NCBI RefSeq assembly: GCF_003208175.1
Contig: NZ_QKMR01000024.1
Span: 1 to 64,000, forward strand
Source: Ruminiclostridium sufflavum DSM 19573
GTDB taxonomy: Bacteria; Bacillota; Clostridia; Acetivibrionales; DSM-1351
DNA: 64,000 nucleotides
Direction of reading: 5' to 3'
The notes under the pieces were generated by a model. That model made no database searches and had not been told where the DNA came from. It was given only the letters and a program-made list of their open reading frames with translations. Below, piece by piece: positions 1 through 9,197 of this stretch. Within the stretch, counting starts at the first letter, position 1, and the number at the start of each line of letters is the position of its first letter. Position numbers and translations under genes: made by a program.

Positions 1-71
1 TTTAATCTATAAATGAGAGTTTTTCAAATCGATAACATTATTTAGTTTTGAAGGTACAAAGAAGATTGTAC

Positions 72-102
72 TTGACAAAGCGAACAGGAATGTAATAGTA
101 TA
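72..102 (+). promoter_or_regulatory. Candidate sigma-A promoter of the 5S rRNA gene
   Basis: TTGACA at 72-77 is a perfect -35 box. An AT-rich -10 region lies 17 to 19 bases on (ATAGTA/TAGTAT at 95-102). It sits about 80 bases ahead of the 5S gene, and no 23S 3' end is visible between position 1 and the 5S gene, so the 5S may be transcribed alone. The -35 is convincing; the exact -10 register is uncertain. Confidence 0.5.
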
Positions 103-181
103 TGTAAGCGGTACAGAAGAAAGAAAAGGAAATGTTAAAAACTCTTCAAGGAGAGAAGAAGCTTGTTGAAGAGATACAAAT

Positions 182-299
182 TTCCGGTGGAAATGACGAG
201 ATGGACACACCCGTTCCCATACCGAACACGGAAGTTAAGCATCTCAGTGCTGATAATACTTGGCTGGTGACGGCCCGGGAAAGTAAGTCTCTGCCGGAA
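182..299 (+). rRNA. rrf: 5S ribosomal RNA
   Basis: The near-universal 5S core CCCGTTCCCATACCGAACAC followed by GGAAGTTAAG lies at 210-239. The 5' end TTCCGG pairs with the 3' end CCGGAA to close helix I, giving about 118 nt, the usual 5S length. The 3' section also has the expected TGGCTGGTGACGGCCCGGGA-type arm. It is the RNA of the central protuberance of the large subunit. It stands alone here with its own promoter and terminator. A reading frame running through it is an artefact. Confidence 0.95.
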
Positions 300-305
300 T
301 TATAT

Positions 306-347
306 CAGAGTTTTGAGCCTAAAGCTTGAAACTCTGTTTTATTTTGT
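306..347 (+). terminator. Rho-independent terminator of 5S rRNA
   Basis: CAGAGTTT at 306-313 pairs with AAACTCTG at 329-336, extended inward by several further pairs, and is followed by TTTTATTTTG. It ends the 5S transcript seven bases after the mature 3' end. Confidence 0.85.
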
Positions 348-452
348 TAAAAAAAATATAGAGCTGAATTTATAGATTATTATATCTTTTATGCGGGAAT
401 TTAGGATTTATACATAATTATAAGATAAGTTATATATTATAAGCCTATTATT

Positions 453-566
453 AAAGTAAATTACGGCTTAAACCTTCGCGGCGATATTTTATATCGTTTT
501 TTCAGGTCAATAAGCTTTTAAGCTAATTTTGAACGTAGTTTGGGTTTGAATTTGTTTTGACTTTAA
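453..566 (+). repeat. Copy 1 of a MITE-like intergenic repeat (short form)
   Basis: Starts AAAGTAAATTACGG and ends TTGTTTTGACTTTA. Its interior (for example TAAGCTTTTAAGCTAATTTT and GGTTTGGGTTTGA-type stretches) closely matches the copy at 38997-39173. It lacks the right third of that copy. It lies in the gene-free stretch 348-588 between the 5S terminator and the rpsJ promoter; the rest of that stretch is AT-rich with nothing else recognised. Confidence 0.75.
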
Positions 567-588
567 TTAAATAAAATAAAAATAACTC

Positions 589-617
589 TTGCAAATGAAT
601 AAAAAATGTAGTAAAAT
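589..617 (+). promoter_or_regulatory. Distal promoter (P1) of the S10 operon
   Basis: TTGCAA (589-594), 17-base spacer, TAAAAT (612-617). It would give a leader of roughly 300 nt before rpsJ. Both hexamers are one base from consensus with ideal spacing. Confidence 0.65.
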
Positions 618-733
618 ATTGAATGTTGTGGCGAAGGCATACGATGACGTAGGAGATTGCTATTCAATAGAAATAGGTAACTTTTACTGAGAATGTCCGA
701 TTCAAGAAACCGGGCGACAAGTCACTGTACATT

Positions 734-762
734 TTGCGTTATATAATATTGTGTAATATAAT
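734..762 (+). promoter_or_regulatory. Proximal promoter (P2) of the S10 operon
   Basis: TTGCGT (734-739), 17-base spacer, perfect TATAAT (757-762). A start near 769 would make the leader begin almost exactly at the 773-835 hairpin. Confidence 0.6.
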
Positions 763-772
763 CGCTTTAAAT

Positions 773-835
773 GCCCAGGTTAAGTTTGTCCAATGAACCG
801 AAGGTTCTGTGGGATAAGAACAATCCTGGGTTTTT
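773..835 (+). promoter_or_regulatory. Terminator-like hairpin in the rpsJ leader (candidate attenuator)
   Basis: CCCAGG (774-779) pairs with CCTGGG (825-830), followed by TTTTTATATA. Inside, GAACC (795-799) and GGTTC (803-807) form a perfect small hairpin with a GAA loop. The structure lies between P2 and rpsJ, where an S10-operon autoregulatory leader would be expected. Whether a ribosomal protein binds it is inference. Confidence 0.5.
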
Positions 836-922
836 ATATAAAACGTTATGAAACACCCGGCGTAGTGTACAGAACAATACTTGTTGTACGTAACCAAATA
901 CAACGTACGAGGAGGTATATGT

Positions 923-1234
923 ATGTCAAACAAACAGAAAATACGTATCAGATTAAAAGCGTTCGATCATCAGGTATTAGATCAATCAGCTGAAAAGATT
1001 GTTGAAACTGCCAAGAGAACAGGAGCAAAGGTTTCAGGACCGGTTCCTCTTCCTACTGAAAAGGAGATAATCACAATATTGAGAGCTCCGCACAAATACA
1101 AGGACTCAAGAGAGCAGTTTGAAATGAGAACTCATAAGAGATTGATTGATATTCTTCTTCCAACGCCAAAGACTGTTGACGCATTGATGAGACTGGATCT
1201 TCCAGCTGGCGTAGATATTGAGATTAAATTATAA
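923..1234 (+). CDS. rpsJ: 30S ribosomal protein S10
   Basis: 103 aa, the normal S10 length. It begins [20 protein letters not shown] and carries the S10 signature around [20 protein letters not shown]. The ATG at 923 is chosen over an upstream in-frame ATG at 881 because AGGAGG lies about eight bases ahead and homology starts there. S10 sits in the 30S head; its NusE role in antitermination is known for the family. It is the first gene of the ribosomal supercluster and is preceded by a long structured leader rather than by rpsL-rpsG-fusA-tuf. Confidence 0.97.
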   Translation: MSNKQKIRIRLKAFDHQVLDQSAEKIVETAKRTGAKVSGPVPLPTEKEIITILRAPHKYKDSREQFEMRTHKRLIDILLPTPKTVDALMRLDLPAGVDIEIKL

Positions 1235-1292
1235 GATATCTATAATATAATGAACTAACTCAGAGATTCATCGGTCAGGGCAGACAGGTCAT

Positions 1293-1329
1293 GTTCATAG
1301 CGTGAAATGCGTCACGCAGACATATGAAC
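1293..1329 (+). promoter_or_regulatory. Stable hairpin in the rpsJ-rplC spacer
   Basis: GTTCATA (1293-1299) pairs with TATGAAC (1323-1329), and inside it GCGTGA (1300-1305) pairs with TCACGC (1312-1317). It ends about ten bases before the rplC ribosome binding site in a 119-base spacer, long for this operon. It has no T-run, so translational control or RNA processing is more likely than termination. Confidence 0.45.
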
Positions 1330-1353
1330 CAATAACCATAGGAGGTAATTTAA

Positions 1354-1992
1354 ATGAAAAAGGGAATGATAGGTAAAAAAATCGGAATGACTCAATTATT
1401 TGACGAAAAAGGATTGGTTATACCGGTGACAGTTATTGAAGCAGGTCCATTAACTGTTGTTCAAAAGAAGACAGTTGAGACTGACGGATATGATGCAATA
1501 AAGGTTGGATATTTAAAAGTTAAGGAAAAGAAGCTGAATAAGCCTAAATTAGGGCAGTTCACAAAGCTTAAGCTAGACCCGATGAAATATCTTAAAGAAT
1601 TTAGGCTAGAAGATGTTTCAGGTTACGAAGTTGGACAGGAAATCAAAGCTGAAGATATGTTCCAATCTGGAGATAAAATAGACGTAACTGGTATCTCTAA
1701 AGGTAAAGGCTTTGCCGGTGTTGTTAAGAGATTTGGACAGAAAACCGGTCCGTTGACTCATGGTTCAATGTATCACAGAAGAACCGGTTCCTTGGGTTCA
1801 GGTACTACTCCGGGTAGAGTAATTAGAGGTAAGAAAATGCCAGGTCATTTGGGTATGGATAAAACTACAGTTCAAAATCTTGAAGTTGTCAGAGTTGATG
1901 CAGAGAGAAACCTTATTCTTATTAAGGGAGCTGTACCAGGTCCAAAGGGTGGATTGCTTGTTATTAAAAATACGGTTAAATCCGGTAAATAA
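1354..1992 (+). CDS. rplC: 50S ribosomal protein L3
   Basis: 212 aa, typical for L3. It opens [20 protein letters not shown] and holds the conserved [10 protein letters not shown] and [20 protein letters not shown] segments, the loop that reaches toward the peptidyl transferase centre. The Gln of the RFGQKTGP segment is the residue usually methylated in this family. A good AGGAGG precedes the ATG. Second gene of the S10 operon, followed by rplD after 25 bases. Confidence 0.97.
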   Translation: MKKGMIGKKIGMTQLFDEKGLVIPVTVIEAGPLTVVQKKTVETDGYDAIKVGYLKVKEKKLNKPKLGQFTKLKLDPMKYLKEFRLEDVSGYEVGQEIKAEDMFQSGDKIDVTGISKGKGFAGVVKRFGQKTGPLTHGSMYHRRTGSLGSGTTPGRVIRGKKMPGHLGMDKTTVQNLEVVRVDAERNLILIKGAVPGPKGGLLVIKNTVKSGK

Positions 1993-2017
1993 TAACGTTG
2001 AAGGGAGGACGTAACAC

Positions 2018-2641
2018 ATGCCAAAGGTTGATTTATATAACATGAAAGGTGAAGTAATCGGAGATGTTCAGCTTAGCGAAAATGTTTTCGGTACAGAAAT
2101 AAATGAATTAGCACTTCACACTGTAGTAGTTAATCAGTTAGCAAACAGAAGACAGGGAACCCAGTCTACTAAAACCAAGAGTGAAGTTAGAGGTGGCGGT
2201 AAAAAGCCATGGAGACAAAAGGGAACCGGTCGTGCAAGACAAGGAAGTATCCGTTCGGCTCAGTGGATTAAGGGTGGTATTGTTTTAGGACCTAAGCCAC
2301 GCAGCTACAAATATACTCTTCCTAAGAAGTTGAAGCGTATTGCATTAAAATCTGCATTGACATCCAAGGTATCAGCTAATGAAATGCTTGTATTAGATGC
2401 ATTGGCATTAGATGCAATAAAGACAAAATCAATGGTAGGCGTTCTTAATAACCTGAAAATTGATTCGACTGCATTAATTGTAATTGATTCAAGTAATGAA
2501 AATGTTATTAAGTCTGCAAAAAATATTCCTGGAGTTAAGACTGCGTTTGTAAATACTATCAATGTATTTGATATTTTGAAGTATGACAAATTCATTATAA
2601 CAAAGGATGTTGTTGAAAAGGTTGAGGAGGTGTACGCATAA
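2018..2641 (+). CDS. rplD: 50S ribosomal protein L4
   Basis: 207 aa, the usual L4 length. It carries the conserved [20 protein letters not shown] loop that lines the peptide exit tunnel, at about residues 65-90. In enterobacteria L4 represses its own operon by binding the leader; whether it does so here through the 773-835 hairpin is unknown. The stop overlaps the start of rplW (TAATG), which suggests translational coupling. Confidence 0.97.
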   Translation: MPKVDLYNMKGEVIGDVQLSENVFGTEINELALHTVVVNQLANRRQGTQSTKTKSEVRGGGKKPWRQKGTGRARQGSIRSAQWIKGGIVLGPKPRSYKYTLPKKLKRIALKSALTSKVSANEMLVLDALALDAIKTKSMVGVLNNLKIDSTALIVIDSSNENVIKSAKNIPGVKTAFVNTINVFDILKYDKFIITKDVVEKVEEVYA

Positions 2642-2994
2642 TGAGATTACCACAGGACATTATTCTTAAGCCATATATTACTGAAAAAAGTAATATGGAA
2701 ATCGCTTCCGGAAAGTACACTTTTATAGTTGATGTTAAGTCAACAAAGACCGAAGTCAGAAAAGCGGTTGAAGCACTTTTTAATGTAAAGGTGTTGCAGG
2801 TAAATACGATGAATTATGATGGCAAAGTCAAGCGCACAGGTGTGCATGAAGGACCACGTCCGGCATGGAAAAAGGCTATTGTCAAAATAGATACTAATCC
2901 GAAGTCGGTTGAATACTTGGCTAAGGGCGGTAAGACAGTATCAAATGCTAAGAAATATAAATCCAGCATCGAAGAATTCGGTGTTGCTCAATAA
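2641..2994 (+). CDS. rplW: 50S ribosomal protein L23
   Basis: 117 aa; begins [20 protein letters not shown] with the L23 signature. L23 sits at the tunnel exit and is the docking site for trigger factor (encoded at 39406) and SRP. Bacterial L23 is usually 95-100 aa, so the C-terminal tail of about 20 residues after VEYLAKGG is an extension. The start overlaps the rplD stop by one base. Confidence 0.96.
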   Translation: MRLPQDIILKPYITEKSNMEIASGKYTFIVDVKSTKTEVRKAVEALFNVKVLQVNTMNYDGKVKRTGVHEGPRPAWKKAIVKIDTNPKSVEYLAKGGKTVSNAKKYKSSIEEFGVAQ

Positions 2995-3024
2995 AAGTTT
3001 TAAGTTATAAAGGAGTGAGAAGAG

Positions 3025-3858
3025 ATGGCAGTAAAAAAGTATAGTCCTACAACCCCTGCCAGAAGGTTTATGACATCACTTGACTACTCGGAATTATCAA
3101 AGGTTGAGCCTGAGAAGTCATTGTTGGAGCCTAAAAGTAAAAACGGGGGAAGAAACTCATTTGGTAGGATTACTGTTCGTCACCAAGGCGGCGGTAATAG
3201 ACAAAAATATAGAGTTATAGATTTTAAAAGAGATAAAGACGGGATTAAAGCAAAGGTAGCTACAATCGAATATGATCCAAATAGGACTGCAAATATTGCA
3301 CTTCTTAACTATGCAGATGGCGAAAAGAGATATATTCTTGCGCCGGTAGGCTTAAGCATAGGTGATATGGTAGAGTCAGGTGAATCATCTGATATCAGAC
3401 CGGGCAACGCACTTCCGCTTTCACATATTCCTCTTGGTTCATTAATTCATAATATTGAGCTTAAGCCCGGAAAAGGCGGACAGTTGGTAAGATCAGCCGG
3501 CAATTCTGCACAGCTTATGGCTAAAGAAGGCGAATATGCACAGGTTAGACTTCCGTCCGGCGAAGTTCGTATGATTAGAATTAATTGTAAAGCAACTATC
3601 GGACAGATTGGAAATATTGAACACGAAAATATTAAGGTTGGTAAAGCAGGAAGAAAAAGATGGATGGGTGTCAGACCTACAGTGCGTGGTGTTGTTATGA
3701 ATCCATGTGATCACCCTCATGGTGGTGGAGAAGGCAAATCGCCTATCGGAAGACCAAGTCCTGTTACACCTTGGGGTAAACCAACTCTTGGTTATAAGAC
3801 AAGAAAGAAGAAGAACAGTTCAGATAAGTTTATCGTTAAGAGAAGAAATCAGAAATAA
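3025..3858 (+). CDS. rplB: 50S ribosomal protein L2
   Basis: 277 aa, the normal length. It carries the L2 hallmarks [15 protein letters not shown] near residue 55 and [20 protein letters not shown] near residues 225-244, including the conserved His important for subunit association and peptidyl transfer. AGGAG precedes the ATG. The 94-base spacer to rpsS contains two short GC hairpins. Confidence 0.97.
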   Translation: MAVKKYSPTTPARRFMTSLDYSELSKVEPEKSLLEPKSKNGGRNSFGRITVRHQGGGNRQKYRVIDFKRDKDGIKAKVATIEYDPNRTANIALLNYADGEKRYILAPVGLSIGDMVESGESSDIRPGNALPLSHIPLGSLIHNIELKPGKGGQLVRSAGNSAQLMAKEGEYAQVRLPSGEVRMIRINCKATIGQIGNIEHENIKVGKAGRKRWMGVRPTVRGVVMNPCDHPHGGGEGKSPIGRPSPVTPWGKPTLGYKTRKKKNSSDKFIVKRRNQK

Positions 3859-3868
3859 TGTATAGGGA

Positions 3869-3912
3869 TGAGGCTTTTGAGCCTAGTAGTGAGAGCGGTG
3901 CAGCCGCTCCGC
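3869..3912 (+). promoter_or_regulatory. Two small hairpins between rplB and rpsS
   Basis: AGGCT/AGCCT around 3871-3885 and GAGCGG TGCA CCGCTC-type pairing around 3894-3910 lie in a 94-base spacer. No T-run follows. They could stabilise or process the mRNA; no function is evident. Confidence 0.25.
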
Positions 3913-3952
3913 CAAATCCTAGAGATGCTGGCGAAGGGAGGATTTAAGAATT

Positions 3953-4234
3953 ATGAGTAGATCAGTAAAAAAAGGACCTTATGTGTTAGAGTCTTTGATG
4001 AAGAAAATTGAAGATATGAACAAGGCTAATGAAAAGAAAGTTATCAAGACTTGGTCAAGAGCTTCAACTATATTTCCTCAAATGGTCGGACATACAATTG
4101 CTGTTCATGATGGAAAGAAGCATGTGCCGGTTTTTTTAACAGAAGATATGGTTGGCCACAAGCTTGGTGAATTCGCACCGACCAGAACATATAAGGGACA
4201 CGGTGGCAATGAGAAATCCACTTCTCTGAGATAA
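3953..4234 (+). CDS. rpsS: 30S ribosomal protein S19
   Basis: 93 aa, normal length. It starts [20 protein letters not shown] and contains the conserved [28 protein letters not shown] core and the [14 protein letters not shown] tail motif. S19 contacts S13 in the 30S head. AGGGAGG lies ahead of the ATG. Confidence 0.97.
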   Translation: MSRSVKKGPYVLESLMKKIEDMNKANEKKVIKTWSRASTIFPQMVGHTIAVHDGKKHVPVFLTEDMVGHKLGEFAPTRTYKGHGGNEKSTSLR

Positions 4235-4300
4235 CAGAAGTTGGTTAATCAAGCACTGAAAGTATAAGTCTAAGATTAGAACTGAAAGGAGGCTATTCAG

Positions 4301-4777
4301 TTGGAGAAAAAGGTATTGTCCAAAGAGGAGCTATTAAAAAATAAAGATCAAATATTAGCTGAACAGAATGCTAAGCACAGGAAGTCAAATAAGCCTGCAC
4401 TTCTTACTAAAAAAGAAAGAAAAGTTCTTGGTATAGGTAAGGATGAAGGAAGAGCAATATTAAAATATGCACGTATATCATCCAGAAAAGTTAAAATAGT
4501 ACTGGATTTAATAAAAGATAAAGGTCTTGACGAGGCATATGCAATTCTCAAGTTTACTCCTAAAGCATCAGCAGAGGTTTTATATAAGATTCTCAAGTCA
4601 GCAGAGGCTAATGCAGTAAATAATAACAATTTAAATTATGGCGATCTTTATGTTGCTGAAGCATATGCAACACAGGGACCTACATTAAAGAGAATTCAGC
4701 CGCGTGCACAAGGAAGAGCGTTTAAAATTTTAAAAAGAACAAGTCATATTACACTGGTTGTAAAAGAAAGACAATAA
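4301..4777 (+). CDS. rplV: 50S ribosomal protein L22 with N-terminal extension
   Basis: 158 aa from a TTG start with AAGGAGG nine bases upstream. The normal L22 fold begins near residue 49 (GRAILKYARISSRKVKIVLD) and ends with the QPRAQGRAFKILKRTSHI beta-loop that lines the exit tunnel. Residues 1-48 are a lysine-rich helical-looking extension not present in the usual 110-aa protein. No better start lies closer to the core, since the only SD is at the TTG. Confidence 0.95.
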   Translation: MEKKVLSKEELLKNKDQILAEQNAKHRKSNKPALLTKKERKVLGIGKDEGRAILKYARISSRKVKIVLDLIKDKGLDEAYAILKFTPKASAEVLYKILKSAEANAVNNNNLNYGDLYVAEAYATQGPTLKRIQPRAQGRAFKILKRTSHITLVVKERQ

Positions 4778-4796
4778 GTGAAAAGGAGGTTGGATA

Positions 4797-5465
4797 ATGG
4801 GCCAGAAAGTAAATCCACATGGATTCAGAATCGGGGTAATTAAAGATTGGGATACTAAATGGTATGCTAATAAAAAGACATTCAGCAATTATCTCGTTGA
4901 AGACGTTATGATCAGAGATTTTATAAAAAAGAAACTTTATATATCAGGTATATCAAGAATTGAAATTGATCGTGCAGCTAATAAAGTTAAAATTAATGTA
5001 AATACTGCAAAGCCGGGTCTTGTAATTGGTAAGGGTGGACAAGGCATTGAGGATTTAAGAAAAGAAGTTGAAAAATTGACTGGCAAGAGTGTTCTGATAA
5101 ATATTACTGAGATTAAAACTCCTGATATGGATGCTCAGCTTGTTGCAGAAAATATTGCATCACAGCTTGAAAAGCGTATTTCCTTCAGAAGAGCTATGAA
5201 GCAGTGTATGTCCAGAACTATGAAAAGTGGTGCTAAGGGTATAAAAACTTCATGTGCTGGTAGACTTGGCGGAGCAGAAATTGCAAGAACTGAGCATTAT
5301 CATGAAGGAACTATTCCGCTTCAAACACTTCGTGCTGATATAGACTATGGTTTTGCTGAAGCAAATACAACCTATGGAAAAATCGGCGTAAAGGTATGGA
5401 TATATAAAGGAGAAGTTCTTCCAGCTGTTAAGAAAGAGATAAAAGCGGAAGGAGGAGTTAAATAA
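4797..5465 (+). CDS. rpsC: 30S ribosomal protein S3
   Basis: 222 aa, typical. It starts [20 protein letters not shown]. The KH RNA-binding domain carries GKGG at residues 78-81. The C-terminal domain has the [20 protein letters not shown] signature. S3 forms part of the mRNA entry channel helicase with S4 and S5. The stop overlaps the ATG of rplP. Confidence 0.97.
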   Translation: MGQKVNPHGFRIGVIKDWDTKWYANKKTFSNYLVEDVMIRDFIKKKLYISGISRIEIDRAANKVKINVNTAKPGLVIGKGGQGIEDLRKEVEKLTGKSVLINITEIKTPDMDAQLVAENIASQLEKRISFRRAMKQCMSRTMKSGAKGIKTSCAGRLGGAEIARTEHYHEGTIPLQTLRADIDYGFAEANTTYGKIGVKVWIYKGEVLPAVKKEIKAEGGVK

Positions 5466-5902
5466 TGTTAATGCCCAAAAGAGTAAAACGTAGAAGGGTT
5501 CACAGAGGCAGAATGACTGGTAAGGCTACCAGAGGCAATGTTGTAAGCAACGGCGAATTTGGCATTCAGGCTATGGAGCCTGCTTGGATAACAAGTAACC
5601 AAATCGAATCTGCCAGAATTGCTATGACTCGTTATATCAAGCGTGGTGGTCAAGTTTGGATTAAGATATTCCCAGATAAGCCGGTAACAAAAAAGCCTGC
5701 TGAAACTCGAATGGGTAGCGGTAAAGGTTCACCGGAATACTGGGTAGCAGTAGTTAAGCCGGGAAGAGTATTATTTGAGATCGCGGGAGTACCAGAAGAG
5801 ACTGCAAGAGAAGCGTTAAGACTTGCTATGCATAAGCTTCCGGTAAAATGTAAATTTGTTGCCCGTGAGACAGAAATGGGTGGTGAAGCAAATGAAAGCT
5901 AG
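5465..5902 (+). CDS. rplP: 50S ribosomal protein L16
   Basis: 145 aa, normal length. It starts [20 protein letters not shown] and carries the L16 signatures [27 protein letters not shown] split over residues 58-84. L16 binds near the A site of the 50S. The start overlaps the rpsC stop, and its own end overlaps rpmC by 11 bases. Confidence 0.97.
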   Translation: MLMPKRVKRRRVHRGRMTGKATRGNVVSNGEFGIQAMEPAWITSNQIESARIAMTRYIKRGGQVWIKIFPDKPVTKKPAETRMGSGKGSPEYWVAVVKPGRVLFEIAGVPEETAREALRLAMHKLPVKCKFVARETEMGGEANES

Positions 5903-6095
5903 TGAAATCAGAGAAAAGAATATGGTAGAGTTGAATAAGGAATTGGTTGATTTAAAGTCTGAACTCTTCAAACTTAGATTTCAGCTTGCTACAAATCAGC
6001 TTGAGAACCCAATGAAGCTAAAGGATGTTAAAAAATCCATAGCCAAGGTTAAGACAATTATAAGGGAAAAAGAGCTTAGTGGTGCCGAAAAATAA
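5892..6095 (+). CDS. rpmC: 50S ribosomal protein L29
   Basis: 67 aa, the usual size. It starts [20 protein letters not shown] and contains the [20 protein letters not shown] signature. I chose the ATG at 5892, inside rplP, because the family begins there; an in-frame ATG at 5856 would add twelve unrelated residues. L29 is a helical hairpin near the exit tunnel. Confidence 0.95.
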   Translation: MKASEIREKNMVELNKELVDLKSELFKLRFQLATNQLENPMKLKDVKKSIAKVKTIIREKELSGAEK

Positions 6096-6174
6096 TAGTC
6101 AATAAGATTGATATAAGCTATTGAAAAACCTTAACCATAGAAGTATGTAAGTATTCGGAAGGAGGTAATTCCAC

Positions 6175-6432
6175 TTGGTAGAAAGAGCACTGAGAAAGAC
6201 TAGAGTTGGAAAGGTTGTCAGCAATAAAATGGATAAGACTATTGTTGTTGCTGTTGAAACTAGTGTAAAGCATCCGTTATACGGAAAGATTGTTAAAAGA
6301 ACTTTTAAGCTGAAGGCACATGATGAAGAGAACAAGTGTAATATAGGCGATAAAGTTAAAGTTATGGAAACAAGGCCATTAAGTAAAGAAAAAAGATGGA
6401 GACTTGTTGAAATTGTTGAAAAGGCACAATAA
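6175..6432 (+). CDS. rpsQ: 30S ribosomal protein S17
   Basis: 85 aa from a TTG start with AAGGAGGT eight bases upstream. It contains the OB-fold core [20 protein letters not shown] and the [19 protein letters not shown] and [18 protein letters not shown] motifs. It binds 16S rRNA early in 30S assembly. Normal length. Confidence 0.96.
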   Translation: MVERALRKTRVGKVVSNKMDKTIVVAVETSVKHPLYGKIVKRTFKLKAHDEENKCNIGDKVKVMETRPLSKEKRWRLVEIVEKAQ

Positions 6433-6476
6433 TATTGGTGTCAGTCTAAGCAGAAATATTGGAAGGAGGTACCATT

Positions 6477-6845
6477 ATGATTCAAGTCCAGTCTAGAATG
6501 AAAGTAGCTGACAATACTGGAGCTAAAGAACTTATGTGTATAAAGGTTCTTGGCGGTTCTTGGAGAAAGTATGCTAACATAGGTGATGTAATAGTTGCTT
6601 CAGTTAAAAATGCAACACCCGGCGGTGTTGTAAAGAAGGGTGAAGTAGTTAAGTGTGTTATTGTACGTTCAAAAAGAGGTGTTAGAAGAGCAGATGGCTC
6701 ATACATCAAATTTGATGAAAATGCTGCAGTAATTATAAAAGATGATAAAACCCCGAGAGGAACTCGTATATTTGGACCTGTTGCGAGAGAATTAAGAGAT
6801 AAAGAATTTATGAAAATAGTTTCTCTGGCACCAGAAGTACTGTAA
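6477..6845 (+). CDS. rplN: 50S ribosomal protein L14
   Basis: 122 aa, exactly the standard length. It starts [20 protein letters not shown] with AAGGAGGT directly upstream. The L14 signature [20 protein letters not shown] is present. L14 lies at the subunit interface and is the binding site of RsfS in the family. Confidence 0.97.
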   Translation: MIQVQSRMKVADNTGAKELMCIKVLGGSWRKYANIGDVIVASVKNATPGGVVKKGEVVKCVIVRSKRGVRRADGSYIKFDENAAVIIKDDKTPRGTRIFGPVARELRDKEFMKIVSLAPEVL

Positions 6846-6863
6846 GGAAGGAGGCGGCTTAAT

Positions 6864-7211
6864 TTGGCTAACAAAGTTCATATAAAGAAAGAAGATACGG
6901 TACTTGTTCTTTCAGGCAAGGATAAGGGTAAAAAGGGCAAAGTATTAAGCGTAAATCCTTCTACTAATCAAGTAATTGTTGAAGGTGTTAACATGGCAAC
7001 TAAGCATAAAAAACCAAGAAGTAATTACCAGCAGGGTGGAATTATCCATCAGGAAGCACCTGTTGATAGTTCAAATCTGATGTTGGTATGTGACAAATGT
7101 GGCAAGCCTACAAAAGTAGCAAAGACAATTCTTGAAAATGGTGAGAAGGCAAGAACTTGCAAGAAATGTGATGAAATAATCGAAATAGTAATAAATAAAA
7201 AAGATGTTTAA
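6864..7211 (+). CDS. rplX: 50S ribosomal protein L24, zinc-ribbon form
   Basis: 115 aa from a TTG with AAGGAGG ten bases upstream. The KOW motif is near residues 9-40 ([17 protein letters not shown]). Four cysteines, C76, C79, C99 and C102, form a CxxC...CxxC zinc ribbon in the C-terminal half, a form known in many Firmicutes. L24 starts 50S assembly at the tunnel exit. Confidence 0.96.
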   Translation: MANKVHIKKEDTVLVLSGKDKGKKGKVLSVNPSTNQVIVEGVNMATKHKKPRSNYQQGGIIHQEAPVDSSNLMLVCDKCGKPTKVAKTILENGEKARTCKKCDEIIEIVINKKDV

Positions 7212-7238
7212 TAGCTCTACTGGAAGGAGGTAACGTGG

Positions 7239-7781
7239 ATGGCAAGGTTGAAAGATAAATATAAATCGGAAGCAATTCCAGCTTTGCAGGCAAAGTTTAA
7301 ATATAGCAGCAGCATGCAGATTCCGAAGCTTGAAAAAGTAGTTCTTAACATGGGCGTCGGAGAAGTTAAGGATAATCCAAAAGCTATGGATTCAGCTGTT
7401 AGTGATATGACGCTGATTTCTGGACAGAAGCCTGTTGTAACTAAGGCTAAAAAGTCAATAGCAGCATTTAAACTAAGACAAGGAATGAATATTGGTTGCA
7501 AAGTAACATTAAGAGGCGAAAGAATGTATGAGTTCGTTGACAAACTCTTAAATGTTGCTATACCTAGAGTAAGAGACTTTAGGGGTGTCTCAGGCAATTC
7601 ATTTGACGGCAGAGGCAATTACTCTTTAGGAATCAAAGAACAGCTTATATTCCCTGAAATTGAATACGATAAGGTTGATAAAGTTAGAGGAATGGATATA
7701 GTTTTTGTGACTACGGCAAAAAGTGATGAAGAAGCCAGAGAGCTTTTGAAGTTGCTTGGTATGCCATTCAGCCAGAATTAA
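7239..7781 (+). CDS. rplE: 50S ribosomal protein L5
   Basis: 180 aa, normal. It carries the [18 protein letters not shown] signature near residue 30 and the [20 protein letters not shown] motif near the end. L5 binds 5S rRNA in the central protuberance together with L18 (encoded at 9198). AAGGAGGT precedes the ATG. Confidence 0.97.
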   Translation: MARLKDKYKSEAIPALQAKFKYSSSMQIPKLEKVVLNMGVGEVKDNPKAMDSAVSDMTLISGQKPVVTKAKKSIAAFKLRQGMNIGCKVTLRGERMYEFVDKLLNVAIPRVRDFRGVSGNSFDGRGNYSLGIKEQLIFPEIEYDKVDKVRGMDIVFVTTAKSDEEARELLKLLGMPFSQN

Positions 7782-7796
7782 GGAGGGATTGAAGGC

Positions 7797-7982
7797 ATGG
7801 CAAAGAAGTCCATGATAGTAAAGCAACAGCGTACACCCAGATTTAGTACTAGAGGTTACAATAGATGCAAATTATGTGGAAGACCGCATGCATACATTAG
7901 AAAATTTGGAATTTGCCGTTTGTGCTTTAGAGAATTAGCGTACAAGGGTCAAATACCTGGCGTTAAAAAGGCAAGCTGGTAA
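7797..7982 (+). CDS. rpsN: 30S ribosomal protein S14, zinc (type Z) form
   Basis: 61 aa, the short form. Cysteines at 24, 27, 40 and 43 form the zinc site (CKLC...CRLC), and [21 protein letters not shown] is the family signature. Zinc-independent paralogues, when present elsewhere in a genome, are usually Zur-regulated; none is seen here. Confidence 0.97.
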   Translation: MAKKSMIVKQQRTPRFSTRGYNRCKLCGRPHAYIRKFGICRLCFRELAYKGQIPGVKKASW

Positions 7983-8007
7983 TAGTCTTTGGAAGGAGGT
8001 TAAACAT

Positions 8008-8406
8008 ATGCAAATCACTGATGCAATCGCTGATATGTTAACCAGAATTAGAAATGCAGGTTCTGCTAAACATGAATCAGTTGATATACCCGCTTCCAAC
8101 CTTAAAAGGTCAATAGCAACTATATTGCTGGAAGAAGGTTATATAAAGAATTTTGAAGAAATGAATGATGGTAAGCAGGGTGTTATCAGAGTTAATTTAA
8201 AGTATACAAATAACAAGCAGAATGTTATTACTGGAATAAAGAGAATAAGCAAGCCCGGGTTGAGAGTATATGCCGGTAAAGAGGAACTGCCTAAAGTATT
8301 GGGAGGACTCGGAATAGCAATAATTTCAACTTCAAGGGGAATTATGACTGACAAGAAAGCCAGAACTGAAGGTGTAGGCGGAGAAGTACTGGCATTTGTT
8401 TGGTAA
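8008..8406 (+). CDS. rpsH: 30S ribosomal protein S8
   Basis: 132 aa, normal length. It starts [20 protein letters not shown] and ends with the S8 signature [23 protein letters not shown]8 binds the 16S central domain and in E. coli represses the spc operon by binding the L5 message; no such site was identified here. Confidence 0.97.
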   Translation: MQITDAIADMLTRIRNAGSAKHESVDIPASNLKRSIATILLEEGYIKNFEEMNDGKQGVIRVNLKYTNNKQNVITGIKRISKPGLRVYAGKEELPKVLGGLGIAIISTSRGIMTDKKARTEGVGGEVLAFVW

Positions 8407-8440
8407 AAGACGCAATTTTTCTGTTGAAAAATAGCGTAGG

Positions 8441-8461
8441 GAAAAACACTTCGTGTTTTTC
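8441..8461 (+). promoter_or_regulatory. Perfect hairpin in the rpsH-rplF spacer
   Basis: GAAAAACAC (8441-8449), TTC loop, GTGTTTTTC (8453-8461). It is a perfect nine-pair stem ending in T-rich sequence, so it may act as a weak terminator inside the spc section. The 222-base spacer is unusually long for this operon, and nothing else coding is visible in it. Confidence 0.45.
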
Positions 8462-8628
8462 ATAATGGTCTGGCTGTTATAGATGGTTATCTGTGTACAG
8501 AAGATAGAAAGCACATTTTGTTTTTCCTGGCTATATGCCGATGAATGGCTATAAATTAATTAATAGCTAAAAAAAGGTCTGAAAAGGGCGAGTAATCGCT
8601 CATAATTTTAAGAACTGGAGGTATTGAA

Positions 8629-9180
8629 ATGTCAAGAATAGGAAAGTTGCCTATTGCTGTCCCTAAGGGAGTAGATATTAAGCTTGACGGTGACAATGTA
8701 TTGACTGTAAAAGGAGCAAAAGGCACACTTGTAAAAGCGTTCCACAAGGATATGATCATTAAAGTAGAAGGTGAGCAGATTTTAGTTCAGAGACCTTCTG
8801 ATATTAAAATGCATAAGGCCCTTCATGGTTTAACAAGAACTCTTGTTAACAATATGGTTGAGGGTGTAACTAATGGATATGCAAAGAATCTTGAAATAAA
8901 CGGTGTTGGTTACAGAGCTCAGAAGCAGGGGAAAAAGCTGGTATTAACATTGGGATATTCTCATCCTGTTGAAATGGATGATCCGGACGGAATTACAACT
9001 GAAGTACCTGCACCTAACAAGATAATTGTTAGAGGTATTGACAAGCAAGCTGTTGGAGAGTGGGCAGCAAAGATTCGCGGAAAGAGATTGCCTGAACCAT
9101 ATAAGGGTAAAGGTATTAAATACGATACTGAGGTTATCAGACGTAAAGAAGGTAAGTCAGGCGGCAAGGGTAAAAAGTAG
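8629..9180 (+). CDS. rplF: 50S ribosomal protein L6
   Basis: 183 aa, normal. It starts [20 protein letters not shown] and ends with the L6 signature [20 protein letters not shown]-type segment. Two tandem beta-sandwich domains are expected. L6 lies at the base of the L7/L12 stalk. AACTGGAGG lies ahead of the ATG. Confidence 0.97.
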   Translation: MSRIGKLPIAVPKGVDIKLDGDNVLTVKGAKGTLVKAFHKDMIIKVEGEQILVQRPSDIKMHKALHGLTRTLVNNMVEGVTNGYAKNLEINGVGYRAQKQGKKLVLTLGYSHPVEMDDPDGITTEVPAPNKIIVRGIDKQAVGEWAAKIRGKRLPEPYKGKGIKYDTEVIRRKEGKSGGKGKK

Positions 9181-9197
9181 AAAGGAGATGAGAGTAA

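Noticed and set aside
132-329. A 65-codon open frame across the first 330 bases
   Set aside because: It lies over the 5S rRNA gene, whose conserved core and paired ends explain the sequence; no protein family resemblance.
331-922. tRNA genes between 5S rRNA and rpsJ
   Set aside because: Looked for T-arm GGTTCGA-type motifs and acceptor pairing; none found here or elsewhere except within ssrA.
793-993. Open frame in the rpsJ leader and start of rpsJ
   Set aside because: Overlaps rpsJ in another frame and the leader hairpin; no ribosome binding site.
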